Assembly: GCA_016719165.1 (NCBI GenBank)
Contig: JADKAJ010000002.1
Span: forward strand, 744,001 to 808,000
Reading direction: 5' to 3'
DNA from: Chitinophagaceae bacterium
GTDB lineage: Bacteria; Bacteroidota; Bacteroidia; Chitinophagales; Chitinophagaceae
Length of the DNA: 64,000 bases
Shown: piece after piece, positions 1 to 8,172 of the stretch
Numbering within the stretch: position 1 is the stretch's first letter
Layout: the number at the start of each line of letters is the position of its first letter
Notes under the pieces: model-generated
What the model was told of the DNA's origin: nothing
The model's database searches: none
Seen by the model: only the letters and a program-made list of their open reading frames with translations
Position numbers and translations under genes: made by a program

Positions 1-1
1 C

Positions 2-328
2 ATACAGTTGCTGCCCCTCCAGACAGGTGCCGGGAAAAACGGTCCCTGGAAAAAGCAGGATATTATTGTAGAAACAGAGGGACAGTACCCCAAAAAAGTT
101 TGTATCTCTATCTGGGGCGATAAAATAAGCGAAAGCCTGTTGCAGGTTGGCTCCATGCTGAGTATTTCTTTTGATGTAGAAAGCCGTGAATACAATGGAC
201 GCTGGTACACCGATGTAAAAGCCTGGAAGGTAGAAGCGGCCGAAGCTGCCAAGATTGATAAAGCCCAGGATGACCAGGTATATTTTGATGAGGGACAGAT
301 GGAGAATAAAGACGATCTTCCTTTTTAA
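2..328 (+). CDS. DUF3127 domain protein, 5' end cut by window edge
   Basis: The reading frame is open from base 2, and homologous sequence (LLPLQTG) begins before any ATG, so the true start lies outside the window. The protein matches the small DUF3127 family of Bacteroidota: a GKNGPWKKQ segment, then an ETEGQYPKKV strand, then a conserved GRWYTDVKAW block, ending in an acidic tail. The fold suggests an OB-like single-domain protein of about 110-120 residues. No biochemical role is established that I can name. A TTG at base 8 could be read as a start but would cut into the domain. It converges on rpoN. Confidence 0.8.
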   Translation: MQLLPLQTGAGKNGPWKKQDIIVETEGQYPKKVCISIWGDKISESLLQVGSMLSISFDVESREYNGRWYTDVKAWKVEAAEAAKIDKAQDDQVYFDEGQMENKDDLPF

Positions 329-347
329 GCTTCAAGTGAAAAAAGTA

Positions 348-1835
348 TTATAACTCTTTTCTTAACCTTGCAACCGGAATATTTAACTGTTCCCTGTATT
401 TGGCCACTGTACGGCGGGCAATATTGTATCCTTTTTCCTGTAACATTTCAGTGAGTCGTTCATCACTCAATGGCCGCTTTTTATCTTCTTCTTCTATAAA
501 ATTGCTGAGAATTTTCTTTACTTCCCTGGTAGATACTTCTTCACCACTGTCGGTGCTTAAGGATTCGCTGAAGAAAAACTTCAACCGGTAAGTGCCGAAT
601 TCTGTTTGAACAAACTTGCTGTTGGCCACCCGGCTCACTGTTGAAATATCCAGGTTCGTTTTCTCGGCAATATCTTTCAGGATCATTGGTTTCAGTTCTG
701 TCTCATCACCCGTAAGAAAAAATTCATACTGGTGTTCCATGATAGCATTCATGGTACTTAGCAATGTATGTTGCCGTTGCTTGATGGCATCAATGAACCA
801 TTTGGCGGAATCTATTTTCTGTTTGATGAACAACACGGCTTCTTTCTGACGCTTATCTTTCTTGGCTCCCCGGTCATAGTCTTTTAGCATATCCCGGTAG
901 CCTTCACTGATGCGTAACTCCGGTGCATTACGGCTGTTTAGTGTCAGCTCTAATTTTCCGCTGTTATTCAGGATGAAAAAATCAGGTACTACATAGTTTT
1001 CAGCTTTATTGATCCCGCCAACATTACCTCCCGGCTTTGGGCTGAGGCGGATGATCTGCTGCATCACGTCCCGCAACTGGTCATCATCAATATTCAATCC
1101 CCTTTGTATTTTTTCATAGTGTTTTTTGGTAAACTCATCAAAGTACTTGGAAATGGCTTTGATGGCCATATCCACCTGTGCACCTTCATCTTTTTGCCGC
1201 TTCAGCTGAATAAGTAAACATTCCCTCAAATCCCTGGCTGCTACACCTGGTGGTTCAAACTGCTGGATGCGTTTGATGATAGCTTCTACTTCTTCTTCCG
1301 TAGCAATAATATTCTGGCGAAAAGCGAGGTCATCCACAATGGCAGCTGTTTCTCTTCGTAAGTAGCCGTCTTCATCAATGCTGCCGACAATTTGTTCTGC
1401 AATGGCTTGTTCTTTTTCTTCCAGCTTCAGCAGGCCGAGCTGGTCGATCAGTGTTTCGTAAAAACTGGCTTCTGTTCTATAAGGTAATTGTCTTCCTTCA
1501 TCTTCTTCCGGGTAGTTATCATCACGAAGCTTGTAATCACCCACTTCATCATCACCATCCTGCACATATTCACTCACATCTATATTATCGTATTCATCAT
1601 TGCTTCCGTCTGCTTCTTCATAATCCTCTTCAGCCGTATCACTGAACTCATCTTTAATATCATCAGCGTCTTCATGCTTGTCTTCATCCAGCTCCAGGGC
1701 GGGATTTTCTTCCATTTCCTCTTTGATGCGGGTTTCCAGGTTGGCCGTAGGTACCTGCAGCAGTTTCATCAGTTGAATCTGCTGGGGTGATAGCTTTTGA
1801 AGCAGCCTTTGTTGTAAGCTCTGGCTAAGGGCCAT
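348..1835 (-). CDS. rpoN: RNA polymerase sigma-54 factor RpoN
   Basis: Sigma-54 directs transcription from -24/-12 promoters with enhancer-binding ATPases. The 495-residue product has all three regions: a Gln/Leu-rich activator-interacting region I (residues 1-50, starting MALSQSLQQRLLQ), a very acidic linker (about 55-130), the core-binding domain, and the diagnostic RpoN box ARRTVAKYRE near residue 475 that contacts the -24 element. The frame stays open 28 codons further upstream, but the family N-terminus and the ATG at 1835 fix the start. A good Bacteroidota promoter lies just upstream. The gene is complete. Confidence 0.96.
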   Translation of the reverse strand: MALSQSLQQRLLQKLSPQQIQLMKLLQVPTANLETRIKEEMEENPALELDEDKHEDADDIKDEFSDTAEEDYEEADGSNDEYDNIDVSEYVQDGDDEVGDYKLRDDNYPEEDEGRQLPYRTEASFYETLIDQLGLLKLEEKEQAIAEQIVGSIDEDGYLRRETAAIVDDLAFRQNIIATEEEVEAIIKRIQQFEPPGVAARDLRECLLIQLKRQKDEGAQVDMAIKAISKYFDEFTKKHYEKIQRGLNIDDDQLRDVMQQIIRLSPKPGGNVGGINKAENYVVPDFFILNNSGKLELTLNSRNAPELRISEGYRDMLKDYDRGAKKDKRQKEAVLFIKQKIDSAKWFIDAIKQRQHTLLSTMNAIMEHQYEFFLTGDETELKPMILKDIAEKTNLDISTVSRVANSKFVQTEFGTYRLKFFFSESLSTDSGEEVSTREVKKILSNFIEEEDKKRPLSDERLTEMLQEKGYNIARRTVAKYREQLNIPVARLRKEL

Positions 1836-1892
1836 GGTTCGTTCAGTGTTTTTTAGTGGCGGGCCTGTTTTTTTAAAAATTCGCCGTTTGCA

Positions 1893-1922
1893 CAAAAATA
1901 ATGCCGTAAATTTAGACACAAA
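1893..1922 (-). promoter_or_regulatory. Candidate sigma-A type promoter of rpoN
   Basis: On the minus strand a TTTG (1922-1919) is followed after 18 bp by TATTTTTG (1900-1893), matching the Bacteroidota -33 TTTG and -7 TAnnTTTG consensus. The start codon of rpoN lies about 58 bp downstream. The call is by consensus only. Confidence 0.5.
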
Positions 1923-1932
1923 TTAAATAAGT

Positions 1933-2310
1933 ATGGTGCAACGAACCGCCAGCTTTCTTGTTGTGTTGCTGTTAATGTTTTTAAAAGGTGTTTTTGCGCA
2001 GGAAAAGCCCGGGGTTCAGGAACCTCTGTTGGCTGTCAAAAGCACTTTTGATCATAGGGCTGTGCCCTTATGCAAACCTATATTTTCGGGTATTCAACTC
2101 CGGCATTACAATCAATACAGCGGAAGAGCAGGGTTTACACTGTCAAACTTACCAACCACTTCTTTTTATCTTAACAGCCTGGGATTTTTCTGCAAAAAAG
2201 AATTACAGCTGGATAAAGTAATTGCTATTCCTCTCCGTTTTAGATTGGGATCTTTAGCATATGTGAATTGGATGGAGCAAAAACCCAATGTTGTTAAACC
2301 GGGTTTATAA
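1933..2310 (+). CDS. Secreted small protein of unknown function
   Basis: This 125-residue protein starts with a clear signal peptide (residues 1-22, hydrophobic core FLVVLLLMFLKGVFA, cleavage before QEKPG). The mature part has no domain I recognise. Its C-terminal half (GFFCKKELQLDKVIAIPLRFRLGSLAYV) looks like a short beta-rich segment, and small exported proteins with such ends are common in Chitinophagales. It is divergent from rpoN, with 97 bp between start codons, and lies 59 bp before a secreted serine hydrolase with which it may be co-transcribed. Confidence 0.6.
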   Translation: MVQRTASFLVVLLLMFLKGVFAQEKPGVQEPLLAVKSTFDHRAVPLCKPIFSGIQLRHYNQYSGRAGFTLSNLPTTSFYLNSLGFFCKKELQLDKVIAIPLRFRLGSLAYVNWMEQKPNVVKPGL

Positions 2311-2369
2311 GTTTCCTCGAACTGTCTTTTTTTATTAAATCCAGATGATAAAAATCTATTGGCAGGTAA

Positions 2370-3506
2370 ATGAAAAAGGTACGACACTATCTATTGTTAT
2401 TTTTAATTGTATCAGGAACTGTATACGATGCTTTTTCTCAAGCAGAATTTGCAGTTGATTTCAAAAAGAAGCTTGACTCACTAAGAATTGCCGGGAATTT
2501 TCCGGGATTGTCAGCTGCTGTTTACTACGGGACCAATAATTCATTTACAGCCGTCTCTGGCTATGCGGATATTGAGAAAAATATCCTCCTTCAACCGGGT
2601 GATTGCATGATGCAGGGAAGTGTTGGAAAAACTTATGTCTCGGCAATGGCACTGCAATTGGTTAAAAATGGAAAAATAAACCTGGATGAAAAAGTTTCAA
2701 CCTATCTCGGTCACTATGCGTGGTATTACAGGATACCTAATGCAACGGATATTACAGTCCGCATGATATTGAATCATACCAGTGGGGTCATGCGGTATGA
2801 GTTTAAAGAACAATTTACGAAAGACCTTACCCTTTTCCCGGATAAAGTATGGGCACCCGAAGATTTACTCCGTTATATTCTTGATGAAAAAGCACCTTTT
2901 ATGGCCGGTGAAGGATGGGATTATTCTGATACCAATTATATCCTGCTAGGAATGATAATAGAACAGGTTACCGGAGAAAAATATTATGATTTATTGAGAG
3001 ATAATATTCTTGTACCATTAACACTGCTCCATACTTTTCCTTCTGATAACAGGAAATTGAAAAGACTGGTACAGGGTTATGCCGGTACTAATAACGAATT
3101 TGGCGGAAAGGATAAAGTAATCGGGGAGGATGGATTATTTATCGTGAACCCACAGTTTGAATGGACAGGCGGGGGTATTTATTCCACTACGGAGGATTTA
3201 GCCAAATGGGGAAAGCAGTTATACGAAGGACAAATTGTGGATACAACATTGTTGCTTTCAGCTGCTGTTCCGGCTAAATTGGGCCGTGATGTGAAATATG
3301 GACTGGGTGTAATTATTAGGCCAACATCACTGGGGGTTGCATACGGGCATAGCGGTTTTTTTCCTGGCTACATGACAGAGATGTTATACTTCCCCAGGCA
3401 TAACATGTGTGTAGCTATTCAAACGAACAGCAGCGATTTTAAAAACCTTCGGATCTCCTTGCTGAAATGTCTGATGGAGATTGCCATTGTTGTAAAAAGA
3501 AATTAA
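2370..3506 (+). CDS. Secreted serine hydrolase, beta-lactamase/class C fold
   Basis: This is a 378-residue member of the beta-lactamase superfamily (class C, PBP4* and esterase branch), exported by a signal peptide at residues 1-23. Catalytic motifs are in order: S-x-x-K as SVGK (Ser84, Lys87), a Tyr motif YSD (Tyr185) in place of YxN, and HSG (327-329) in place of KTG. HSG at this position is usual for esterases and D-amino-acid peptidases, so peptidase or esterase activity is more likely than antibiotic hydrolysis. The substrate cannot be read from sequence. It converges with the aminotransferase that follows, with only 4 bp between stop codons. Confidence 0.85.
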   Translation: MKKVRHYLLLFLIVSGTVYDAFSQAEFAVDFKKKLDSLRIAGNFPGLSAAVYYGTNNSFTAVSGYADIEKNILLQPGDCMMQGSVGKTYVSAMALQLVKNGKINLDEKVSTYLGHYAWYYRIPNATDITVRMILNHTSGVMRYEFKEQFTKDLTLFPDKVWAPEDLLRYILDEKAPFMAGEGWDYSDTNYILLGMIIEQVTGEKYYDLLRDNILVPLTLLHTFPSDNRKLKRLVQGYAGTNNEFGGKDKVIGEDGLFIVNPQFEWTGGGIYSTTEDLAKWGKQLYEGQIVDTTLLLSAAVPAKLGRDVKYGLGVIIRPTSLGVAYGHSGFFPGYMTEMLYFPRHNMCVAIQTNSSDFKNLRISLLKCLMEIAIVVKRN

Positions 3507-3510
3507 GCTC

Positions 3511-4728
3511 TCAAATTGTAACAGCCCTGTTCTGTAATACCTTTCTAATCGTACTCACCATTTTCTCACCCTTCTCTTTAATCTGCTCTTCTGTCCACAG
3601 TAAACTGATAGAAGTAGAAATACAACGGCTCATGATCGCATCACTGGCTGCAAAATCTTTATTGGCCTGTTGCGTCACCCGTTCTTTTAATTCCGGGCTC
3701 AATGAATTTAATGTAATAGCATTCTTTAAATGATCCCATTTGCGGATATAGTGCCAGTTATTATCGAACCAGTAGAAATTACCGGCTAATATTCCCTGTG
3801 CTTTTAGTTCTGCCACAACAGCTCTTGTTATTTCTTCAGTAGGCAGGAACCAACTTATAAAACTACAACTATCACCAGCAGGATCTGGTATACGACGGAA
3901 AGAGATTTCAGGTACCTGTTCCAGTATACTTTTAAGCAAGCGGTGATTCATTTTCTGAATGGTCAGAAATTCATTCAGCCTTTTGATCTGTGCCAGGCCT
4001 ACTGCAGCATGCAATTCGGAGATACGATAGTTATAACCAATAAAAGGATGCAGGTCAGCACCACGGTCCACCCCTTTGTGATCGTGTCCATGATCCGTAT
4101 AGCCATCACTTTTTATATAAATATCTTCCCGGCTGGTCATCACCACACCACCTTCGGCACAGGTCATCGTTTTTACAAAATCAAAAGAGAAAGTACCGGC
4201 ATCACCAATAGTGCCGAGATGTTTTCCTTTGTAAGTACCGCCAATGCTCTGGCAGGCATCTTCCAGCAAAATCAAATTATGTTCTTTGCATATGGCTATT
4301 AAGGCATCCATATCGGCCATACTGCCACACATATGCACCGGCATTACGGCTTTTGTTTTTGGAGTGATGGCTTTTCGTACTGCTTCAGGATTCAATGTCA
4401 ATGTATCATCTACATCCACCAATACAGGAACAGCACCAACACTCAGGACTGCTTCAAAACTTGCCACAAACGTAAAGGAAGGTGTTATCACTTCATCGCC
4501 ATAGCCAATGCCCAATGCACTCATAGCCGTAGTTAAAGCAGCAGTGCCGCTGGAAGTAAGCTGCGCATATTTACTTCCAAAAGTTTCGTTAACAGCAGCT
4601 TCTAATTCTTTGCTTTTCCAGATTCCATTACGGGGTCCGTCAAATCCATAGCGCATCAAGATGCCTGTTTCCAGCACATCGTTTACTTCTTTTCTTTCTT
4701 TATCACTCCAGAGTTCGTAACCGGGCAT
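3511..4728 (-). CDS. DegT/DnrJ/EryC1/StrS family PLP aminotransferase
   Basis: A fold-type I aminotransferase of the sugar/cyclitol-aminating family, 405 residues. The Schiff-base lysine is Lys186 in SFDFVKTM, followed by the AEGG loop; Asp157 in LLEDACQ would pair with the PLP ring nitrogen; GYNYRISELHAA is the family's active-site arginine region. The frame extends 48 codons upstream, but MPGYELWSDKE is the natural family start and its ATG is at 4728. No other sugar-nucleotide or antibiotic genes surround it, so the ketosugar or other substrate is unknown. It lies 79 bp after a glycoside hydrolase on the same strand. Confidence 0.88.
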   Translation of the reverse strand: MPGYELWSDKERKEVNDVLETGILMRYGFDGPRNGIWKSKELEAAVNETFGSKYAQLTSSGTAALTTAMSALGIGYGDEVITPSFTFVASFEAVLSVGAVPVLVDVDDTLTLNPEAVRKAITPKTKAVMPVHMCGSMADMDALIAICKEHNLILLEDACQSIGGTYKGKHLGTIGDAGTFSFDFVKTMTCAEGGVVMTSREDIYIKSDGYTDHGHDHKGVDRGADLHPFIGYNYRISELHAAVGLAQIKRLNEFLTIQKMNHRLLKSILEQVPEISFRRIPDPAGDSCSFISWFLPTEEITRAVVAELKAQGILAGNFYWFDNNWHYIRKWDHLKNAITLNSLSPELKERVTQQANKDFAASDAIMSRCISTSISLLWTEEQIKEKGEKMVSTIRKVLQNRAVTI

Positions 4729-4807
4729 ATTTTTTAGTTTGTAGTTTGAGGTTTGAAGTTGTTTTCTCAGGTCTGGCAAAGGTAAAAAAACGTTACTATG
4801 CTTCGTT

Positions 4808-6364
4808 TTAAGGCTTGGGGTTATAAAAGCTCCATTTACTGCCGCCTGGTTGTACCAGTATCGCAATCTCACTTAACTCACTCTCATTATTATTTCTTCC
4901 AACTGCTGTGATCACATACCGGTATGAAAAATGTTTGGACGAAAGGGGTTCCTTTAATTGAAATCCCGCAGGCATGGTTACAAGCTTTGACAGGTACCGG
5001 GGCACATTACCAAAAGTTTCATTGTGTGAATCAGCCGCATACTGATATACAACATAATATTTGATCTCCACCCTGTTCCTGGGGTCTGGTCTCACATCCA
5101 ATTGTATGATAGAATCATTTGTAATGCTTCTTTCTACAATGGGTGGCCATGGTTTTTCATTATCGATCCAGCGCATGGGCGGCAGCAGGGCCGGGTATTT
5201 GTAATAATTATCCCGGAGACTGTCATTCCAGCCATTCGGATTCCGCTCAAATGATTTGCTGCTGAAATAGATACTGCCCTGGACATTTGGATACCGGCGC
5301 AGTAGTTTTATCTGGTTGGGAAGTTCGGCCGGGTTTTTCCATTTAGGCTGATTCTCTGCGGTGCGATAGATACCATGACCTATATATATATGTCTGCCAA
5401 AACTATTGCGGCTCCACCAGTCAAGCATTTTTGCATAGTCAATTTTATCATGACCGATCTCCAGGTAGAGTTGCGGGGTTACATAATCGATCCATCCTTT
5501 TTGCAACCATAATAAAATATCAGCATACAGGTCATCATAATTCGTTTGCCCGGCACGGGTATCGCTTCCCCGAACAGGATCTTTATCTTTATTTCTCCAT
5601 ACGCTGAAGGGAGATATACCAAAGCGGCACATTTTTTTCTCTTCTTTGATCGCCTTGCTCAACGCCAGGATAATTGTGTCAACATTACTTCTACGCCAGT
5701 CATCTTTAGAAAGTTTACTTCCGGATTTTGCGTAGGATGCAGCATCAGGAAATTCTTTGCCCGGAATACGATAGGGATAGAAGTAATCATCCATATGGAT
5801 AGCATCTACATCATACCGTTTTACAATGTCCCGAACTACTTTTACTACAAAGGCCTGCGCTTCTTTATTTCCCGGGTTGAAATATTTCTTATCACCATAC
5901 GTAAGGAACCATTCGGGGTGAACACGGCTGATATGATTGGGAGCAATAGAGGATTGGCCAATATGATGAACAGCCCGGTATGGGTTCAGCCAGGCATGGA
6001 ATTCCATTCCCCGTTTATGGGTTTCTTCGATCATGAACTGGAGCGGATCATAATAAGGGGTAGGGGGTTTGCCCTGCACTCCTGTAAGCCATTGACTCCA
6101 GGGCTCATATTGTGAGGGATAAAAGGCATCAGCGGCAGGCCGGACCTGCACAATCATTGCATTCATACCATTTTGCTGGTGCAGATCTAACAGTCGGATA
6201 TAGTCAGCTTTTTGTTTTTCAGGATCAGTCATACCCGACTGTGGCCAGTCAATATTATTAACAGTAGCTATCCATACTCCACGAAATTCATACTTGGGCT
6301 GGGCTTCGGTAGTATAAAAAGAAAAAAAGGCTATCAGTAATAGCCAGGTGGCGGGGCGTTTCAT
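4808..6364 (-). CDS. Secreted GHL10 family glycoside hydrolase
   Basis: Matches the glycosyl hydrolase-like 10 family (formerly DUF187): signal peptide (1-21, ending TTEAQ), then EFRGVWIATVNNIDWP, QVRPAADAFYPS and FHAWLNPYRA, the hallmark strands of its TIM barrel. Other family blocks are VDAIHMDDYFYPY and DYVTPQLYLEIG. Residues 430-510 look like a fibronectin-III-type domain ending in SYRYVITAVGRNNNESELSE. The 518-residue length is usual for Bacteroidota members. The family is implicated in cell-wall or exopolysaccharide glycan cleavage. It is upstream of the aminotransferase on the same strand. Confidence 0.88.
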   Translation of the reverse strand: MKRPATWLLLIAFFSFYTTEAQPKYEFRGVWIATVNNIDWPQSGMTDPEKQKADYIRLLDLHQQNGMNAMIVQVRPAADAFYPSQYEPWSQWLTGVQGKPPTPYYDPLQFMIEETHKRGMEFHAWLNPYRAVHHIGQSSIAPNHISRVHPEWFLTYGDKKYFNPGNKEAQAFVVKVVRDIVKRYDVDAIHMDDYFYPYRIPGKEFPDAASYAKSGSKLSKDDWRRSNVDTIILALSKAIKEEKKMCRFGISPFSVWRNKDKDPVRGSDTRAGQTNYDDLYADILLWLQKGWIDYVTPQLYLEIGHDKIDYAKMLDWWSRNSFGRHIYIGHGIYRTAENQPKWKNPAELPNQIKLLRRYPNVQGSIYFSSKSFERNPNGWNDSLRDNYYKYPALLPPMRWIDNEKPWPPIVERSITNDSIIQLDVRPDPRNRVEIKYYVVYQYAADSHNETFGNVPRYLSKLVTMPAGFQLKEPLSSKHFSYRYVITAVGRNNNESELSEIAILVQPGGSKWSFYNPKP

Positions 6365-6406
6365 GTTTGTTTTCAGATTCGGAATGAATAATCGGGCAAA
6401 ATTACA

Positions 6407-6865
6407 TCATTCACCCCCATCCCGTATCTTATCGAGCAGGTCGCTTAAAATATTAGCATCTTTTTCTGAAAGATTGCTCAAGACCCCGTCTATTTCATCC
6501 TGGCGGGTATCTAATCTGTCCAATAGTTTTTTACCCTTGTCTGTAATGATAACATCAACCAGGCGGCGGTCCTGTTTGCAGGTGACTTTCTTAACTAATC
6601 CTTTGGCGATTAACCGGTCAACAATACGGCTGGTATCACTCATTTTTTCCAGCATTCGTTCCCTGATCTGTAAAGTGGAAAGTGGTTGCGGAAAACTTCC
6701 TCTCAGGATACGCAGAATATTGAATTGTTGTGATGTAATACCCTCAGCTTCAAAAATCAATTTAGTTTTTTCCTTCAGCCAGGCCAGTGTATAGATAAGG
6801 TTAATGCCTGCTTTTTGATGTGCATTACGAAATTTAGCCTGTTGTATGTCTTTTTCAATACCCAT
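6407..6865 (-). CDS. MarR family transcriptional regulator
   Basis: A 152-residue winged-helix regulator. The recognition region runs LSTLQIRERMLEKMSDTSRIVDRLIAKGL and the wing contains the typical CKQDRRLVDVIITDKG (DRR motif), followed by a dimerisation helix. The ATG at 6865 (MGIEKDIQ) is preferred over an in-frame TTG four codons upstream. MarR proteins usually bind 14-20 bp palindromes and repress neighbours. A perfect 14-bp palindrome lies inside the promoter of the next gene upstream on the same strand (7351-7364), which makes that gene the best candidate target. The ligand is unknown. Confidence 0.88.
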   Translation of the reverse strand: MGIEKDIQQAKFRNAHQKAGINLIYTLAWLKEKTKLIFEAEGITSQQFNILRILRGSFPQPLSTLQIRERMLEKMSDTSRIVDRLIAKGLVKKVTCKQDRRLVDVIITDKGKKLLDRLDTRQDEIDGVLSNLSEKDANILSDLLDKIRDGGE

Positions 6866-6955
6866 ACATACTATCAATTATTCATAAATGTAAAAAGTTT
6901 TGGGCGAAGCGGTTAGCCTGGCCCAAAACCTGTTGTGGTATCTCAAAGGTATTGC

Positions 6956-7309
6956 TTAGTTATTGTAATAAAACTTCTCTTCTGCAATCTTTCCGCCTTT
7001 CCAGCGCTGAACAGCCAGCTGGGTATAATTTCTTACACCATAATCTTTGTGGGTATAGTCAAACCACCACTCTACTACTGAAAGATCATCACTGATGAGG
7101 GTGTTTACCACTTTGGCACCACGGAATTCGGTAAGACCGTTTACGAAAGCCTCTTCATACTGACGGTTAATTTCTTTGCCTGCACGGGCAGGGTAGTCGT
7201 TGTCCTGCATTACCACATCATCTGCATAGAATTTGTCGAAAGCCTCCAGGATTTTGCCTTCCAGGATCATTTGATTCAACTGGTCAACATTTGTTCTTAA
7301 GTCACTCAT
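6956..7309 (-). CDS. SnoaL-like / NTF2-fold small protein
   Basis: This 117-residue cytosolic protein fits the SnoaL-like (NTF2) fold: an N-terminal helix pair (LNQMILEGKILEAFDKFYADDVVMQDND), then beta strands containing VVEWWFDYTH and the C-terminal QRWKGGKIAEEKFYY strand. The family covers polyketide cyclases, isomerases and many proteins of unknown function, so no reaction is assigned. It stands 90 bp upstream of the MarR gene, on the same strand, and has a textbook Bacteroidota promoter with an embedded palindrome. Regulation by the adjacent MarR protein is inferred from this. Confidence 0.8.
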   Translation of the reverse strand: MSDLRTNVDQLNQMILEGKILEAFDKFYADDVVMQDNDYPARAGKEINRQYEEAFVNGLTEFRGAKVVNTLISDDLSVVEWWFDYTHKDYGVRNYTQLAVQRWKGGKIAEEKFYYNN

Positions 7310-7343
7310 TGTATTAATTTTTTAGGTTTAGTGTTTGAAAGCA

Positions 7344-7375
7344 CAAAATTAATGTTGCAACATTGAATTATCAAA
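7344..7375 (-). promoter_or_regulatory. Promoter of the SnoaL-like gene
   Basis: On the minus strand TTTG (7375-7372), a 20-bp spacer, then TAATTTTG (7351-7344). Both boxes match the Bacteroidota consensus (TTTG and TAnnTTTG) exactly. The predicted transcript would start near 7338, about 30 bases before the ATG at 7309. Confidence 0.7.
7351..7364. promoter_or_regulatory. Perfect 14-bp palindrome, candidate MarR operator
   Basis: AATGTTGCAACATT is identical to its own reverse complement. It fills the spacer just upstream of the -7 box of the SnoaL-like gene, touching it at base 7351. A repressor bound here would block RNA polymerase. Assignment to the neighbouring MarR protein rests on proximity and on the size and symmetry of the site. 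Confidence 0.6.
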
Positions 7376-7522
7376 TAATTTCTTTTAAATCTCCCGGATT
7401 AGCCATTTATTAACAATTGTAAAGCAGCAGCGGTGCAAAAAAATACCTCTTTGGGGTATAGTTGTGTGTCTGAAAAATCAGTTCTTTTACTACACGAACC
7501 ACCAACCATTAAATCTTATTGT

Positions 7523-7612
7523 ATGAAGCTGCTCTCCGAATCCATCCGCCATTTTTTTGAAGGATTTACTTCCTTCTATACCTATGTTTACAAGGAATTC
7601 AGAAATTGGTAA
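7523..7612 (+). CDS. Possible 29-residue small protein
   Basis: An ATG-initiated frame encodes a 29-residue peptide beginning MKLLSESIRHFF and ending YKEFRNW, rich in aromatic residues and amphipathic. It is the only reading frame I could find in the 356-bp gap between the SnoaL-like promoter and dinB. A TATAGTTG sequence about 55 bp upstream is a weak -7-like match. There is no homology I can name, and it could be chance. Confidence 0.3.
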   Translation: MKLLSESIRHFFEGFTSFYTYVYKEFRNW

Positions 7613-7665
7613 TGTAAGTGTTATTGAGGTGTACCGATTGTTGAACCAAACATATACCAGCTGAT

Positions 7666-8172
7666 CTAGCTGGCCGGGTTGTCTACTTTTTTCAGCTCTC
7701 CTGAAAGTTTCAGAATAGTAAAGAGATGATGTGCTTCATGCAGCAGGAAAAAATTTATCCATTGCAGCAAGGTCATTGCTCCCAATGCAGGATGAATAGC
7801 TTTTTTTGTAAAATCTGTGTCTGCCAACGTGAGCATACCTGATGCTATTTCTTTTCGGGTGGTAAGCATATCATGCATTATTTCCCGGACAGATTTGCTG
7901 CAGTTGTCAAGAAATAACGGGTCGGCTTCCGCAGTATAGCGGTCAAAAGCAGGGTTTTCCTGTTCGAGCAGTTGCCGTACCCGGGTGATAAAAGTATGCT
8001 GGTAGGTTTGCAGGTGCACTATGTTTTCAAAGATGGACCACTTGCCCGGTATGATCTGCCTTCTTACCTGTTCTTCGGTTAAACCATCAATAAGATCTAC
8101 CAGTGTTTTATGCTGATACTGAAGCCGGGTTGATATATGTGATGGTATTTGCATAGTTGAACCTTTTGTCAT
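7666..8172 (-). CDS. DinB family protein (four-helix putative metalloprotein)
   Basis: A 168-residue DinB/YfiT-like four-helix bundle. Family landmarks are KWSIFENIVHLQ in helix 2 (His ligand) and the C-terminal LLHEAHHLFTILK helix giving two more histidines, the typical three-His metal site. The family includes thiol-dependent transferases (bacillithiol or mycothiol type) and many uncharacterised members. The ATG at 8172 overlaps the stop of the upstream radical SAM gene as TAATG, so the two are translationally coupled. An in-frame TTG 15 bases upstream is less likely. Function unknown beyond the fold. Confidence 0.8.
   Translation of the reverse strand: MTKGSTMQIPSHISTRLQYQHKTLVDLIDGLTEEQVRRQIIPGKWSIFENIVHLQTYQHTFITRVRQLLEQENPAFDRYTAEADPLFLDNCSKSVREIMHDMLTTRKEIASGMLTLADTDFTKKAIHPALGAMTLLQWINFFLLHEAHHLFTILKLSGELKKVDNPAS

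Noticed and set aside
1451..1790. Two frames opposite rpoN with many His and Ile residues
   Set aside because: They are antisense to the acidic region of rpoN, whose Asp/Glu codons give such composition.
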